Assembly (NCBI RefSeq): GCF_002113375.1
Contig: NZ_NEHO01000005.1
Span: 310,001-374,000, forward strand
From: Pseudomonas sp. R37(2017)
GTDB lineage: Bacteria > Pseudomonadota > Gammaproteobacteria > Pseudomonadales > Pseudomonadaceae
DNA length: 64,000 nucleotides
Direction: 5' to 3'
Shown: piece by piece, positions 27,375 to 35,228 of the stretch
How positions within the stretch are numbered: position 1 is the stretch's first letter
Layout: every line of letters begins with the position of its first letter
Position numbers and translations under genes: made by a program
The notes under the pieces: model-generated
The model's database searches: none
Seen by the model: the letters and a program-made list of their open reading frames with translations, nothing else
What the model was told of the DNA's origin: nothing

Positions 27375-27392
27375 GCGGAACTACAGTTCCGC
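27375..27392. promoter_or_regulatory. Palindrome upstream of dgt
   Basis: GCGGAACTACAGTTCCGC is an 8-bp perfect inverted repeat with a 2-nt centre in the gap between dgt and the membrane-protein operon. It may be an operator or the terminator stem of the 27488-28534 operon; no T run follows on the minus strand. Confidence 0.3.
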
Positions 27393-27487
27393 CGTGACTG
27401 TTGACCGGGCAGGCGCACAGGATCGCGCCCCTCGATTGAGAGGCACATCCTGTAGACGCCGCGAGAATGCAGCCAGAAAGAAACTGA

Positions 27488-27832
27488 TCAGTCTTTGCGT
27501 GAAGAGCCTTGCATGATCAGTTTGATCAGCGGCCCCAATGTGGTGCCGAGCCGGATCAGTCGGGTCAGGCTGCTGAGGCCACCACCGTTTTTTGCCCCCT
27601 TGCCGGTCAGAAAACCCAGCAAGGTGACAGCGGCCACGCCCCAGAGTGGTGCGTGTTTGATGCCGAAACCGTCCTGCAGGTTTTGCGTCATTCCACGTAC
27701 CCGTTGCAAAGGCTGCAGCAGTTGCGCGGATTCGTGGCGGATTTCCTGGCGATGCATTTCCATGCGCAGGCGGATCAGGGCCTTGCGCATTTCCGTGCGC
27801 GAGCTGTTGTGTGGCAGTTCAGGCAGGCTCAT
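27488..27832 (-). CDS. Small membrane-associated hypothetical protein, third gene of the yqjD-yqjE operon
   Basis: A 114-residue protein that I do not recognise firmly. Residues 15-55 are charged and helical (MRKALIRLRMEMHRQEIRHESAQLLQPLQRVRG), followed by one hydrophobic segment (LWGVAAVTLLGFLTG, about 64-78) and a basic C-terminus. In position it corresponds to the third gene (YqjK-like place) of yqjD-yqjE-yqjK clusters. It overlaps yqjE by 4 bp. No function proposed. Confidence 0.75.
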   Translation of the reverse strand: MSLPELPHNSSRTEMRKALIRLRMEMHRQEIRHESAQLLQPLQRVRGMTQNLQDGFGIKHAPLWGVAAVTLLGFLTGKGAKNGGGLSSLTRLIRLGTTLGPLIKLIMQGSSRKD

Positions 27833-28218
27833 GGCAGCAGGCGCTCCCTATCGTTGGCCAGCTCTTCCAGTGTGCCGTGGAAGGGCGAGGACTCATCGAA
27901 AATCGCCGCTCTCAAGCGCATTCCACAGAAGATGGCGGCGAGGGTATAGAACACACAGAGCCCGATGATGGCGGTCAGGCGATAGGTGTCCCAGAACACG
28001 ATAAGCACCAGTGTCGACAGCCCCACCAACAGCAGCAACGCAAACACCAGCGCCAGGCCGGCAAACAGCAACAGGCTGACGGTACGGGCTTTCTGCTCCT
28101 GCAATTCGATGCCGAACAATTCGACATGGCTGTGCAGCAACCCAAGGAAGGCGGCGCCCAGGCGCCGCGATGAGGAGCTGGTTCCCGCTTCGGACGGGTC
28201 GGATTCACCGATTGCCAT
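27829..28218 (-). CDS. yqjE: YqjE-like putative holin-superfamily membrane protein
   Basis: A 129-residue protein with two long hydrophobic segments (about 42-66, VSLLLFAGLALVFALLLLVGL, and 73-97, LTAIIGLCVFYTLAAIFCGM) after an amphipathic region GLLHSHVELFGIELQEQKART. This is the phage_holin_3_6/YqjE layout. The ATG at 28218 is one base after the upstream gene's stop, and the 3' end overlaps the following gene by 4 bp, so all three genes form one operon. Confidence 0.85.
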   Translation of the reverse strand: MAIGESDPSEAGTSSSSRRLGAAFLGLLHSHVELFGIELQEQKARTVSLLLFAGLALVFALLLLVGLSTLVLIVFWDTYRLTAIIGLCVFYTLAAIFCGMRLRAAIFDESSPFHGTLEELANDRERLLP

Positions 28219-28219
28219 A

Positions 28220-28534
28220 TCAGCGCCGGCTGGCCAGCAGGCCAATCAGGAAACCCACGCCGGCCGCGATCCCGACGGACTGCCAGGGATTGGCCTGGAC
28301 ATAGTCTTCAGTGGCGGTAACGGCGGCCTTGCCGTGTTCGCGCAGGGCGTCTTCGGTCAGTTTCAGGGTTTCACGGGCACGCAAGAGACTGTCGTGGATC
28401 TGCTCGCGCAACTCGTCGGCCTGGTCCCCGGCCAGGGTCGCGGTGTGCTCCAGCAATCGTTCGGTGTCACTGACCAGTGTCTGAAAGTCGTTCATCAGGA
28501 TTTCTTGAGCAGTCTTTGCCTGGTTGCGGGCCAT
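28220..28534 (-). CDS. yqjD: YqjD/ElaB-like DUF883 inner-membrane protein
   Basis: A 104-residue DUF883 protein: a long helical N-terminal part (MNDFQTLVSDTERLLEHTATLAGDQADELREQIHDSLLRARETL) and a C-terminal glycine-zipper membrane anchor ending in the basic ASRR tail (VGIAAGVGFLIGLLASRR). E. coli YqjD and ElaB anchor 100S or 70S ribosomes to the membrane in stationary phase; that role is by family only. First gene of a tight three-gene operon. Confidence 0.9.
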   Translation of the reverse strand: MARNQAKTAQEILMNDFQTLVSDTERLLEHTATLAGDQADELREQIHDSLLRARETLKLTEDALREHGKAAVTATEDYVQANPWQSVGIAAGVGFLIGLLASRR

Positions 28535-28605
28535 GGTGGATCTCCATTAGTGGCTTTCTGATGCGTTCGAGTATGAGCCTTCGGCGAAGGTTCAGTACAA
28601 ATGAC

Positions 28606-28621
28606 TGGTACAACTTTTGCT
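28606..28621 (+). promoter_or_regulatory. Sigma-54 promoter ahead of amt
   Basis: TGGTACA-ACTT-TTGCT fits the -24/-12 consensus TGGcAcg-N4-TTGCw, with exactly 10 bp between the invariant GG (28607-28608) and GC (28619-28620). It is 240 bp upstream of the amt ATG. Just downstream, TGGTGCA and TGCACCA (28628-28647) form a 7-bp inverted repeat around six bases that resembles NtrC half-sites in everted order. Sigma-54/NtrC control is what is expected for an ammonium transporter. The remainder of this 327-bp gap has no gene. Confidence 0.7.
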
Positions 28622-28861
28622 GTGTCGTGGTGCACCGGTCTGCACCATTGCGCTACAGCCGGGCATGATTTCAGTAAAACCGTAGGACCAACAATCAAAA
28701 ACTCGCGTAGACGTCCCGGGCGCGTTTTTCCTGGACGGTGTTCGTGCCCCAAAGCGGTTCAACAAGATCAGTGCGCTGATTTTTCGAGGCCGCAACTTGG
28801 TGCATGGATGCAAATAGCGAACTGCTTTGGTGCTTTTTTCTGCCATAAGGTCTGCCATCCC

Positions 28862-30070
28862 ATGGAAAACCTGCAAAGCGCTGTGGACACCCTGGTCCAT
28901 AGCTCCAACACGCTGTTCATTCTGATCGGTGCGGTCATGGTTCTGGCCATGCACGCCGGTTTTGCCTTTCTCGAAGTCGGAACCGTGCGACAGAAAAACC
29001 AGGTCAATGCATTGTCGAAAATCCTCAGCGACTTCGCCGTGTCGACACTGGCCTATTTCTTTATAGGCTATTGGATTTCCTATGGTGTGACGTTCATGCA
29101 GCCAGCGGCCGTGCTCAATGCCGACCATGGCTATGGACTGGTGAAGTTTTTCTTTCTGCTGACCTTTGCCGCGGCGATCCCGGCGATCATTTCCGGAGGG
29201 ATTGCCGAACGCGCCCGGTTTGTCCCGCAATTGTGCGCAACGGCTTTGATTGTCGCGTTCATCTATCCCTTCTTCGAAGGCATGGTCTGGAATGGCAACC
29301 TGGGTATGCAAGCCTGGTTGCTCGAGCGCTTTGGCGCCGGTTTCCATGACTTCGCAGGCTCGGTGGTGGTGCATGGGATGGGCGGTTGGCTGGCACTGGC
29401 GGCAGTGCTGTTGCTCGGGCCGCGTAACGGTCGGTATCGCGACGGTCGACTGGTCGCGTTCGCACCATCGAGCATTCCGTTTCTTGCGTTGGGCTCGTGG
29501 ATCCTGATCGTCGGCTGGTTCGGCTTCAACGTCATGAGCGCGCAAACCCTGCAAGGCGTGAGCGGGCTGGTGGCAGTGAACTCGCTGATGGCCATGGTTG
29601 GCGGTACGGTCGCGGCACTGATTGTCGGGCGCAACGACCCTGGCTTTCTGCACAACGGCCCGTTGGCGGGGCTCGTGGCAATCTGTGCCGGGTCCGACCT
29701 GATGCATCCCGTGGGCGCGCTGGTCACCGGTGCCATCGCAGGGGCACTGTTTGTCTGGTGCTTTACCGCGGCCCAGGGAAAATGGCGCATCGACGATGTC
29801 TTGGGTGTGTGGCCGTTGCATGGCTTGTGCGGCGCATGGGGCGGCATTGCCTGCGGCATCTTCGGCCAGAGTGTCTTTGGCGGTCTGGGCGGAGTCAGTC
29901 TGATCAGCCAGATGATCGGCACCGCATTGGGCGTGACCGTGGCACTGATCGGCGGTTTTGCCGTGTATGGATTGATCAAGGCGCTGCATGGATTGCGCCT
30001 GAGCCAGGAAGAGGAGTATTACGGCGCGGACCTGTCGATTCACAAGATCGGTGCCGTAAGCCAGGACTGA
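28862..30070 (+). CDS. amt: Ammonium transporter, Amt family
   Basis: A 402-residue, eleven-helix Amt protein starting MENLQSAVDTLVHSSNTLFI. The N-terminal AFLEVGTVRQKNQVNALSK block, the pore twin histidines (first in GSVVVHGMGGW, second in GVWPLHGLCGAWG) and the GSWILIVGWFGFNVMSA helix are present. It conducts ammonium into the cell. No glnK gene is adjacent, unlike the usual glnK-amtB pair, so this is a second or solitary transporter. The frame runs further upstream but this ATG gives the family start; TAAGG lies 10 bases ahead. Confidence 0.94.
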   Translation: MENLQSAVDTLVHSSNTLFILIGAVMVLAMHAGFAFLEVGTVRQKNQVNALSKILSDFAVSTLAYFFIGYWISYGVTFMQPAAVLNADHGYGLVKFFFLLTFAAAIPAIISGGIAERARFVPQLCATALIVAFIYPFFEGMVWNGNLGMQAWLLERFGAGFHDFAGSVVVHGMGGWLALAAVLLLGPRNGRYRDGRLVAFAPSSIPFLALGSWILIVGWFGFNVMSAQTLQGVSGLVAVNSLMAMVGGTVAALIVGRNDPGFLHNGPLAGLVAICAGSDLMHPVGALVTGAIAGALFVWCFTAAQGKWRIDDVLGVWPLHGLCGAWGGIACGIFGQSVFGGLGGVSLISQMIGTALGVTVALIGGFAVYGLIKALHGLRLSQEEEYYGADLSIHKIGAVSQD

Positions 30071-30174
30071 CTCGGGTCTTTTCATCGTCGGTGGAGTCAG
30101 GGCAGGGACGCAATGGCTCGACGGTTTTTCGGGGCCGGCCTAGAATGATCATTTCATTTTTTGGTTGAGCACTC

Positions 30175-30411
30175 ATGCCTCCCGAATGTCGGCTGTTCGG
30201 CACCCTTGGATGCCATCTCTGTGAAGTAGCCGAAGCCATGCTGATGGAGTTTGTCGAGCGCGGTCTGCTGGTGGAACTGGTGGATATCGCTGAGGATGAA
30301 AGCTGGTACGCCGCTTACAGCCTGCGTATTCCCGTGTTGCGGCGGGTCGACACTGGCGCTGAACTGGGCTGGCCGTTCAGTGCCGAGGACGTGGTGGCGT
30401 TCCTGCGTTAA
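30175..30411 (+). CDS. Glutaredoxin-like (DUF836) protein
   Basis: A 78-residue thioredoxin-fold protein with a CxxC site, FGTLGCHLCEVAEAML, a cis-Pro region LRIPVLRRVDTGAELGWPF and a final helix SAEDVVAFLR. It matches the DUF836 glutaredoxin-like family; a disulfide or glutathione-linked role is likely but the partner is unknown. No strong ribosome site is seen. Confidence 0.85.
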   Translation: MPPECRLFGTLGCHLCEVAEAMLMEFVERGLLVELVDIAEDESWYAAYSLRIPVLRRVDTGAELGWPFSAEDVVAFLR

Positions 30412-30491
30412 GTGCTTTTTGCGCGGGCGGCATGCCCCCGCCTGTCGAACTTTGCGATTGATCCCCTTGGCTTAATCGGTGCTGATCGGAT

Positions 30492-30509
30492 ACTGTATGC
30501 GCATACAGT
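30492..30509. promoter_or_regulatory. LexA (SOS) box
   Basis: ACTGTATGCGCATACAGT is an 18-bp perfect palindrome containing CTGT-N8-ACAG, the gammaproteobacterial LexA operator. A plausible promoter, TTGGCT (30467-30472) and TACTGT (30491-30496) with 18-bp spacing, overlaps it. The only gene downstream in a fitting position is the 105-residue hypothetical at 30584, 75 bp away. Confidence 0.82.
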
Positions 30510-30583
30510 TATTCGCGGTGCCTGCCTTGTCGTCCTGATTTTCGGGAGAGATCAGGCGAGCCCGGGCGTGAGAGGGTCGAATC

Positions 30584-30901
30584 GTGGTCAATGTCGAACA
30601 GTTGAAGAACAGCGTGAACCGGATGTCCGCGGACGTCGTGCGCGAGGCCGTGCACGAGTTGCGTCTGGACGGTCTGGTGACCGAGGGGAAAACGCCCTTC
30701 AACAAAACGCATTTCAACACCTGTTTCGCAGAAATCGAAGCCCTGTTCCAACGCGCCGGTTATCACCGGCAACTCGATGTGGTGGGCTATCAGGGATTGT
30801 TGTACGCCCTGTATGACCCCGCTCGCTGGGAAGCGGTCGATGTACTGCGCTGGCTCAAGGAGTACACCGAAGCGGCGGCGCGTACCCTGATCCCGGCTTG
30901 A
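30584..30901 (+). CDS. Small hypothetical protein under probable SOS control
   Basis: A 105-residue soluble, mostly helical protein (MVNVEQLKNSVNRMSADVVREAVHELRLDGLV at the start; YHRQLDVVGYQGLLYALYDPARWEAVDVLRWLKEY later). I recognise no domain. It starts with GTG and has a GAGAGG ribosome site. A perfect LexA box lies 75 bp upstream, which points to induction by DNA damage; short LexA-controlled hypotheticals are known in P. aeruginosa, and this may be the counterpart of one of them. Function open. Confidence 0.82.
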   Translation: MVNVEQLKNSVNRMSADVVREAVHELRLDGLVTEGKTPFNKTHFNTCFAEIEALFQRAGYHRQLDVVGYQGLLYALYDPARWEAVDVLRWLKEYTEAAARTLIPA

Positions 30902-30971
30902 GAACGCCCCCTAGGTTCATTCCCCATACTGTTGGATAATGGCGCCCTGCACTGAGGGTTAAAGCATTCGT

Positions 30972-31862
30972 ATGTCCACTTCTTCTTTTTCCGCGGCACA
31001 CAGTCAGGCCAGTACGCTCTACTTGCCACCTGGCCCGTGGCACACCGTTGTCGATTGCCTGTGTGAGCATTTCAGCGCCATCGGTCGTGAACAATGGCTG
31101 GACAGAATCGCCCGTGGCCGGGTCCTCGATGGGCAAGGCATGCCGATCGCCCTCGATCTGGCCTACAAGGAAGGTTTGCGGATTCATTATTTTCGCGAAG
31201 TGCCGGATGAAAAGCCGATCCCGGTGATCGAGTCGATTCTGTACGCGGACGAGCACCTGGTGGTGGCCGACAAACCACACTTTCTACCCGTGACGCCCGC
31301 TGGCGAATACGTCGAACAGACGCTGCTCAGGCGCTTGATCCGGCGCCTGGGCAATCCGCATCTGGTGCCATTGCACCGCATAGACCGGCACACCGCAGGG
31401 CTGGTGCTGTTTTCAGCCAATCCGCAGAGCCGTTCGGCTTATCAGTCGTTGTTTCCAGCTCGGCAGATCGAAAAGCGCTACGAGGCCATTGCAGCGGCGT
31501 TGCCTGACGTTGCTTTCCCGCGGGTTCACAAGAGCCGACTGGTCGATGGCGAACCGTTCTTTCGCATGCAGGAGGGGCCTGGGGCCAGCAACACCGAGAC
31601 TGCGATCGAAGTCAGGGCCAAGCACGGTGATTTCTGGCGCTATGGTCTTTATCCGGTGACGGGCAAGAAACACCAGCTGCGTGTACATATGGCGGCACTG
31701 GGAGCCGCTATCTGCAACGACCCGTTTTACCCCGAGGTGCTCAAGGAGGCCCAGGATGACTACGCCAATCCTTTGAAACTGCTGGCGCAGGGTCTGACAT
31801 TCATCGATCCGGTCACGGGCCAGGAGCGAGTGTTCGAGAGTGAAATCACTCTGCAATGGTAA
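30972..31862 (+). CDS. RluA-family pseudouridine synthase
   Basis: A 296-residue synthase. The catalytic motif HRIDRHTAGL (Asp of R-x-D) is at about residue 137, after ILYADEHLVVADKPHFLPVTP; downstream KRYEAIA and the KKHQLRVHMAALG motif are complete. The N-terminal region (VVDCLCEHFSAIGREQWLDRIARGRVL) resembles a short S4-like domain. It probably modifies rRNA or tRNA uridines; the exact target site cannot be told. Confidence 0.92.
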   Translation: MSTSSFSAAHSQASTLYLPPGPWHTVVDCLCEHFSAIGREQWLDRIARGRVLDGQGMPIALDLAYKEGLRIHYFREVPDEKPIPVIESILYADEHLVVADKPHFLPVTPAGEYVEQTLLRRLIRRLGNPHLVPLHRIDRHTAGLVLFSANPQSRSAYQSLFPARQIEKRYEAIAAALPDVAFPRVHKSRLVDGEPFFRMQEGPGASNTETAIEVRAKHGDFWRYGLYPVTGKKHQLRVHMAALGAAICNDPFYPEVLKEAQDDYANPLKLLAQGLTFIDPVTGQERVFESEITLQW

Positions 31863-31898
31863 TTGTGCAGCGACCTTGAAGCGCTGTTTTTCAGGCAT

Positions 31899-31928
31899 GA
31901 AAAAGCCCGCATCAAGCGGGCTTTTTCG
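31899..31928. terminator. Bidirectional terminator
   Basis: AAAAAGCCCGC, ATCAA loop, GCGGGCTTTTT: a strong hairpin with T runs on both strands between convergent genes. Confidence 0.93.
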
Positions 31929-31946
31929 TATCCGGCGGCGCCAGGA

Positions 31947-32168
31947 TTACAGATCTTTCACAGTACGAACCTGGTCTTTGTTGACGCGGGTCTGTTTACC
32001 GTCGAGCTGTTCGAACTCGTAGAAACCGGAGTCCTTGTCGAAATGCGGTGTGTCGACGGCCTGGATTTCGCGACCGTCATTCAAGGTGATCACCGTAGGC
32101 GATGCGCAACCGGCGAGGGTGGCAAGGCCGAGTGCGAGCATGAAAGTCGCGAGGGTCCGTTGAGTCAT
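31947..32168 (-). CDS. YgdI/YgdR-type small lipoprotein
   Basis: A 73-residue precursor with a type II signal peptide, MTQRTLATFMLALGLATLAGC, the lipobox LAGC giving acylation of Cys21. The mature part (TVITLNDGREIQAVDTPHFDKDSGFYEFEQLDGKQTRVNKDQV) is the DUF903/YgdR SH3-like fold. Outer-membrane lipoprotein of unknown role. The ATG at 32168 is chosen because it opens the signal peptide; the frame extends 17 codons further. Confidence 0.92.
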   Translation of the reverse strand: MTQRTLATFMLALGLATLAGCASPTVITLNDGREIQAVDTPHFDKDSGFYEFEQLDGKQTRVNKDQVRTVKDL

Positions 32169-32243
32169 GAGTGTATCTCCGAATAAGAAATCTGTGGTCA
32201 CTGAACTTGTGACGTACACCGTTCGTGCAAGTTCCTGATCAAT

Positions 32244-32846
32244 TCAGTCTGACACAGAGCCGTGACCGCTTAACAGTTCCGGCGTGTTGAGGTTGGCCAG
32301 CCGAGGGTCATTGTCGGGGCATTGCAGCGCGGTCGCGCCGAGCTTGCGCATCAACCGGCCAGGACTGCGCTCACCCTCGTTCCAGGCCTCTTCGAAAGCT
32401 GCCCTGTGCAGCACAGGAATCACGCACAACAAGGGTTCCCAGTGATTGTCATGCCGCACCATCAGCGGCTTGTCCGGATGCAGGTTGGCGGCCTCGCGCA
32501 TGTTGCCGATCAGCGCCGCATCAATGCCCGGAACGTCACAGGGCATGACCAGCAGATGGCTATGGCGAGCCGCTTTCAGGCCTGCGCGAATGCCCGCCAG
32601 CGGCCCGGGGAAATCACCTTCATCATCGTGGACCAACTGGTCGGCGTAGGGTTCGTACTTCTCAAGGTTGCGATTGCAGGAGATGATCAGGTCATCGGTC
32701 AGCGGGCGAGTCTTGCGATGCAGGTGTGCAATCAGTGGTTCGCCACGCCAGTTCAGCAGACCCTTGTCCTGGCCACCCATGCGTTGGCCGCGACCGCCCG
32801 CCAGGAGCAGAATGGAGCAGGGTGGCAAATGTGAATTCATGGTCAT
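32244..32846 (-). CDS. mobA: Molybdenum cofactor guanylyltransferase MobA
   Basis: A 200-residue nucleotidyltransferase that attaches GMP to molybdopterin to form MGD. The N-terminal [21 protein letters not shown] motif binds GTP, and [12 protein letters not shown] and [10 protein letters not shown] are the metal and substrate blocks. GGAGACCTGCC precedes the ATG. It is divergent from the moaB-moeA pair, so molybdenum cofactor genes are clustered here. Confidence 0.95.
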   Translation of the reverse strand: MTMNSHLPPCSILLLAGGRGQRMGGQDKGLLNWRGEPLIAHLHRKTRPLTDDLIISCNRNLEKYEPYADQLVHDDEGDFPGPLAGIRAGLKAARHSHLLVMPCDVPGIDAALIGNMREAANLHPDKPLMVRHDNHWEPLLCVIPVLHRAAFEEAWNEGERSPGRLMRKLGATALQCPDNDPRLANLNTPELLSGHGSVSD

Positions 32847-32927
32847 GGCAGGTCTCCATGGGAGCGGCGAAAAAACGGAGCGCTGTGATATAACACCGGG
32901 CTGTTTCTCCTACAACTGGACGAGCCT

Positions 32928-33467
32928 ATGAAAGCCAAGGCTGATGTACCTTTCGCACCGCTGAATATTGCAGTGTTGACTGTCAGCGATACCCGCACAC
33001 TGGAAACCGACACCTCGGGCCAACTCTTTGTCGACCGCTTGACCGCTGCCGGTCATAACCTGGCAGCCCGGGTGTTGCTCAAAGATGATCTCTACAAAAT
33101 TCGTGCGCAAGTCGCCAACTGGATTGCCGACGATGTCGTGCAGGTTGTGCTGATCACCGGCGGCACGGGTTTTACCGGGCGCGATAGCACACCGGAGGCC
33201 GTCAGTTGCCTGCTGGACAAACAGGTTGATGGGTTTGGTGAGCTGTTCCGTCAGATCTCGGTTGCCGATATCGGCACCTCGACCGTTCAGTCCCGGACCT
33301 TGGCCGGTCTGGCCAATGGCACGCTGGTTTGCTGTTTGCCGGGCTCGACCAACGCCGTGCGCACCGGTTGGGATGGCATTCTGGCCGAACAACTGGATGC
33401 ACGGCATCGTCCGTGCAATTTCGTGCCTCACTTGAAACAGGCAGCGCCTTGTGAATCCCGTGGGTAA
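32928..33467 (+). CDS. moaB: Molybdenum cofactor biosynthesis protein B (MoaB)
   Basis: A 179-residue MoaB/MogA-family protein that adenylylates or handles molybdopterin. Motifs: NIAVLTVSDTRTLETDTSGQ, LITGGTGFTGRDSTPEAV and LPGSTNAVRTGWDGILAEQLDARHRPCNF. Its end overlaps the moeA frame by 17 bp, so the two are co-translated. Confidence 0.95.
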   Translation: MKAKADVPFAPLNIAVLTVSDTRTLETDTSGQLFVDRLTAAGHNLAARVLLKDDLYKIRAQVANWIADDVVQVVLITGGTGFTGRDSTPEAVSCLLDKQVDGFGELFRQISVADIGTSTVQSRTLAGLANGTLVCCLPGSTNAVRTGWDGILAEQLDARHRPCNFVPHLKQAAPCESRG

Positions 33468-34677
33468 GCCCGGCAAGACTGGCAGCCTGATGCCCGTCGA
33501 GGTGGCCCTGGTGCGCTTGCTGGAAATGGCCGAGGCCTCGAGGATCGTCGAGCGTGAACGCCTGCCGCTGGCACAGGTACAGGGGCGTGTACTGGCTGAA
33601 GATCTGGTGTCGACCCTCGATTTGCCACCCTGGCCCAACAGTGCCATGGACGGTTATGCCTTGCGCATGGCGGACTGGACTGGAGAGCCGTTGGTGGTCA
33701 GTCAAAAGGTGTTTGCCGGCCAGGCCCCCGAACCGTTGCAGCCGGGAACCTGTGCACGCATTTTCACCGGGGCACCTGTTCCCGCCGGCGCCGATTGCGT
33801 CGAGATGCAGGAAAACGCCGAAGTTCAGGCCGATGAGCGAGTACGTTTCACCCAGGCCCTGACCCCGGGCCAGAACATCCGCCCCCAAGGCCAGGAAACC
33901 ACCGTCGGCGAGCTGATTCTGCCAGCAGGTACGCGACTGGGGCCGATCGAGCAAGGATTGGCTGCCTCATTGGGGTGTGCTGAGCTGGAGGTGGTTCGCA
34001 AGGTGCGTGTGGCGGTGCTGTCTACCGGCGACGAGTTGATTGAGCCGGGGCGGACGCTGGGGCCGGGACAGATCTACAACAGCAATCGGGTGTTGTTGTG
34101 TAGCTGGTTGCAGCGCTTGGGGTGTGAAGTCGTCGACGCGGGCATTCTTCCCGACGATCTGGAAACCACTCGCTCCCGATTGGGTGAGTTGAAGGATGTC
34201 GACCTGATCCTCTCGACCGGTGGCGTATCGGTGGGAGAGGCCGATTTTCTGGGCATCGCCTTGCGCGAAGAGGGCGAACTGACGCTGTGGAAGCTCGCCA
34301 TCAAACCCGGTAAGCCGCTGACGTTCGGGCATTTTCGCGGTGTTCCGGTGATTGGCTTGCCGGGCAACCCGGCATCGACCCTGGTGACTTTTGCCTTGTT
34401 GACCAGGCCCTACCTCTTGCGCCGTCAGGGTGTGCCCGACGTTGAGCCGCTGAAGGTGCAGGTGCCGGCTGGGTTTGACTGGCTGCAACCCGGCAATCGG
34501 CGTGAGTATTTGCGCGCAAGGTTGGAAAACGGCCGGGCAACGATCTACAAGAACCAGAGTTCCGGTGTACTGCGTAGCGCTGCCTGGGCTGATGGATTGG
34601 TAGAAGTCCTGGAAGGTCGCACGCTTGCTCAGGGGGATAGCGTTTTCTTCATTCCGCTGAGCGAAGTCCTGAGCTGA
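33451..34677 (+). CDS. moeA: Molybdopterin molybdenumtransferase MoeA
   Basis: A 408-residue enzyme inserting molybdate into molybdopterin. It shows LPPWPNSAMDGYALR, the RIFTGAPVPAGADCVEMQE block, VAVLSTGDELIEPG, ILSTGGVSVGEADF and GLPGNPASTLVTF. The farthest plausible start is GTG at 33451, overlapping moaB by 17 bp; GTG at 33460 or ATG at 33490 are alternatives, none with a strong ribosome site. Confidence 0.94.
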   Translation: MNPVGKPGKTGSLMPVEVALVRLLEMAEASRIVERERLPLAQVQGRVLAEDLVSTLDLPPWPNSAMDGYALRMADWTGEPLVVSQKVFAGQAPEPLQPGTCARIFTGAPVPAGADCVEMQENAEVQADERVRFTQALTPGQNIRPQGQETTVGELILPAGTRLGPIEQGLAASLGCAELEVVRKVRVAVLSTGDELIEPGRTLGPGQIYNSNRVLLCSWLQRLGCEVVDAGILPDDLETTRSRLGELKDVDLILSTGGVSVGEADFLGIALREEGELTLWKLAIKPGKPLTFGHFRGVPVIGLPGNPASTLVTFALLTRPYLLRRQGVPDVEPLKVQVPAGFDWLQPGNRREYLRARLENGRATIYKNQSSGVLRSAAWADGLVEVLEGRTLAQGDSVFFIPLSEVLS

Positions 34678-34696
34678 TAGTTTCAGCGGTCTTGTC

Positions 34697-34731
34697 ACAC
34701 AAAACCCGGTCGATTGAACCGGGTTTTGTGT
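34697..34731 (+). terminator. Terminator after moeA
   Basis: ACACAAAACCCGGT and ACCGGGTTTTGTGT form a 14-bp perfect stem around a 7-nt loop, with T-rich 3' arm, 20 nt after the moeA stop and just before the convergent small gene. Confidence 0.9.
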
Positions 34732-34740
34732 TGATGCAAC

Positions 34741-34938
34741 TCAATGAGCCAGAAGCAACGAAATAACCTGCTCGAATCGGCTGTTGGCGATCCAGCCAAG
34801 GAGGCCGAGGATCACCGCCGTTCCTCCGGCGGAATAGGCAAGCCTGTGCTTGATGGTTTTGACGTCGCCCCGGACTTCGTCCATGTCCCTGCGGATGCTC
34901 TTGAGGTGTGTTTCCAGCTCGGTGACGCGAGGTTCCAT
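34741..34938 (-). CDS. Small coiled-coil membrane protein
   Basis: A 65-residue protein: an N-terminal helical region with heptad character (MEPRVTELETHLKSIRRDMD, then EVRGDVKTIKHRL) and one membrane segment (AGGTAVILGLLGWIANSRF, about 37-55). The layout resembles XhlA-type haemolysin/phage accessory proteins, but no phage genes are near. A clear GGGAGAAG ribosome site 6 bases upstream supports it being real. Function unknown. Confidence 0.7.
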   Translation of the reverse strand: MEPRVTELETHLKSIRRDMDEVRGDVKTIKHRLAYSAGGTAVILGLLGWIANSRFEQVISLLLAH

Positions 34939-35228
34939 ATCAACTTCTCCCGTGGCTTTTGTGCTGTTGCCGCATTCAGCTCGATGGCCTGACGCCCAAG
35001 GTCTCCCAATTAAGATTTGTGGTCAATTGAGCCGATTCCTCACGTTTTGTAAGAAAAATCCTGCCGTGCAGGGATCGAATCCTTGCGTCTGGAAATAATT
35101 CGTTTTCTTACGACCTTTGGCGGGAGCCTGCGGCTGGCTGTTCGATTGACCTGGGAAGCCGGTGGCGCACAGCGGCTGGTGGGCGAAACCTTGGCGGGAA
35201 TCGCCGCTGTTACGGGGCGGTGAAGTGT

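Noticed and set aside
28592..30085. 497-codon minus-strand frame opposite amt
   Set aside because: Shadow of a clear transporter gene; it would also cover the sigma-54 promoter.
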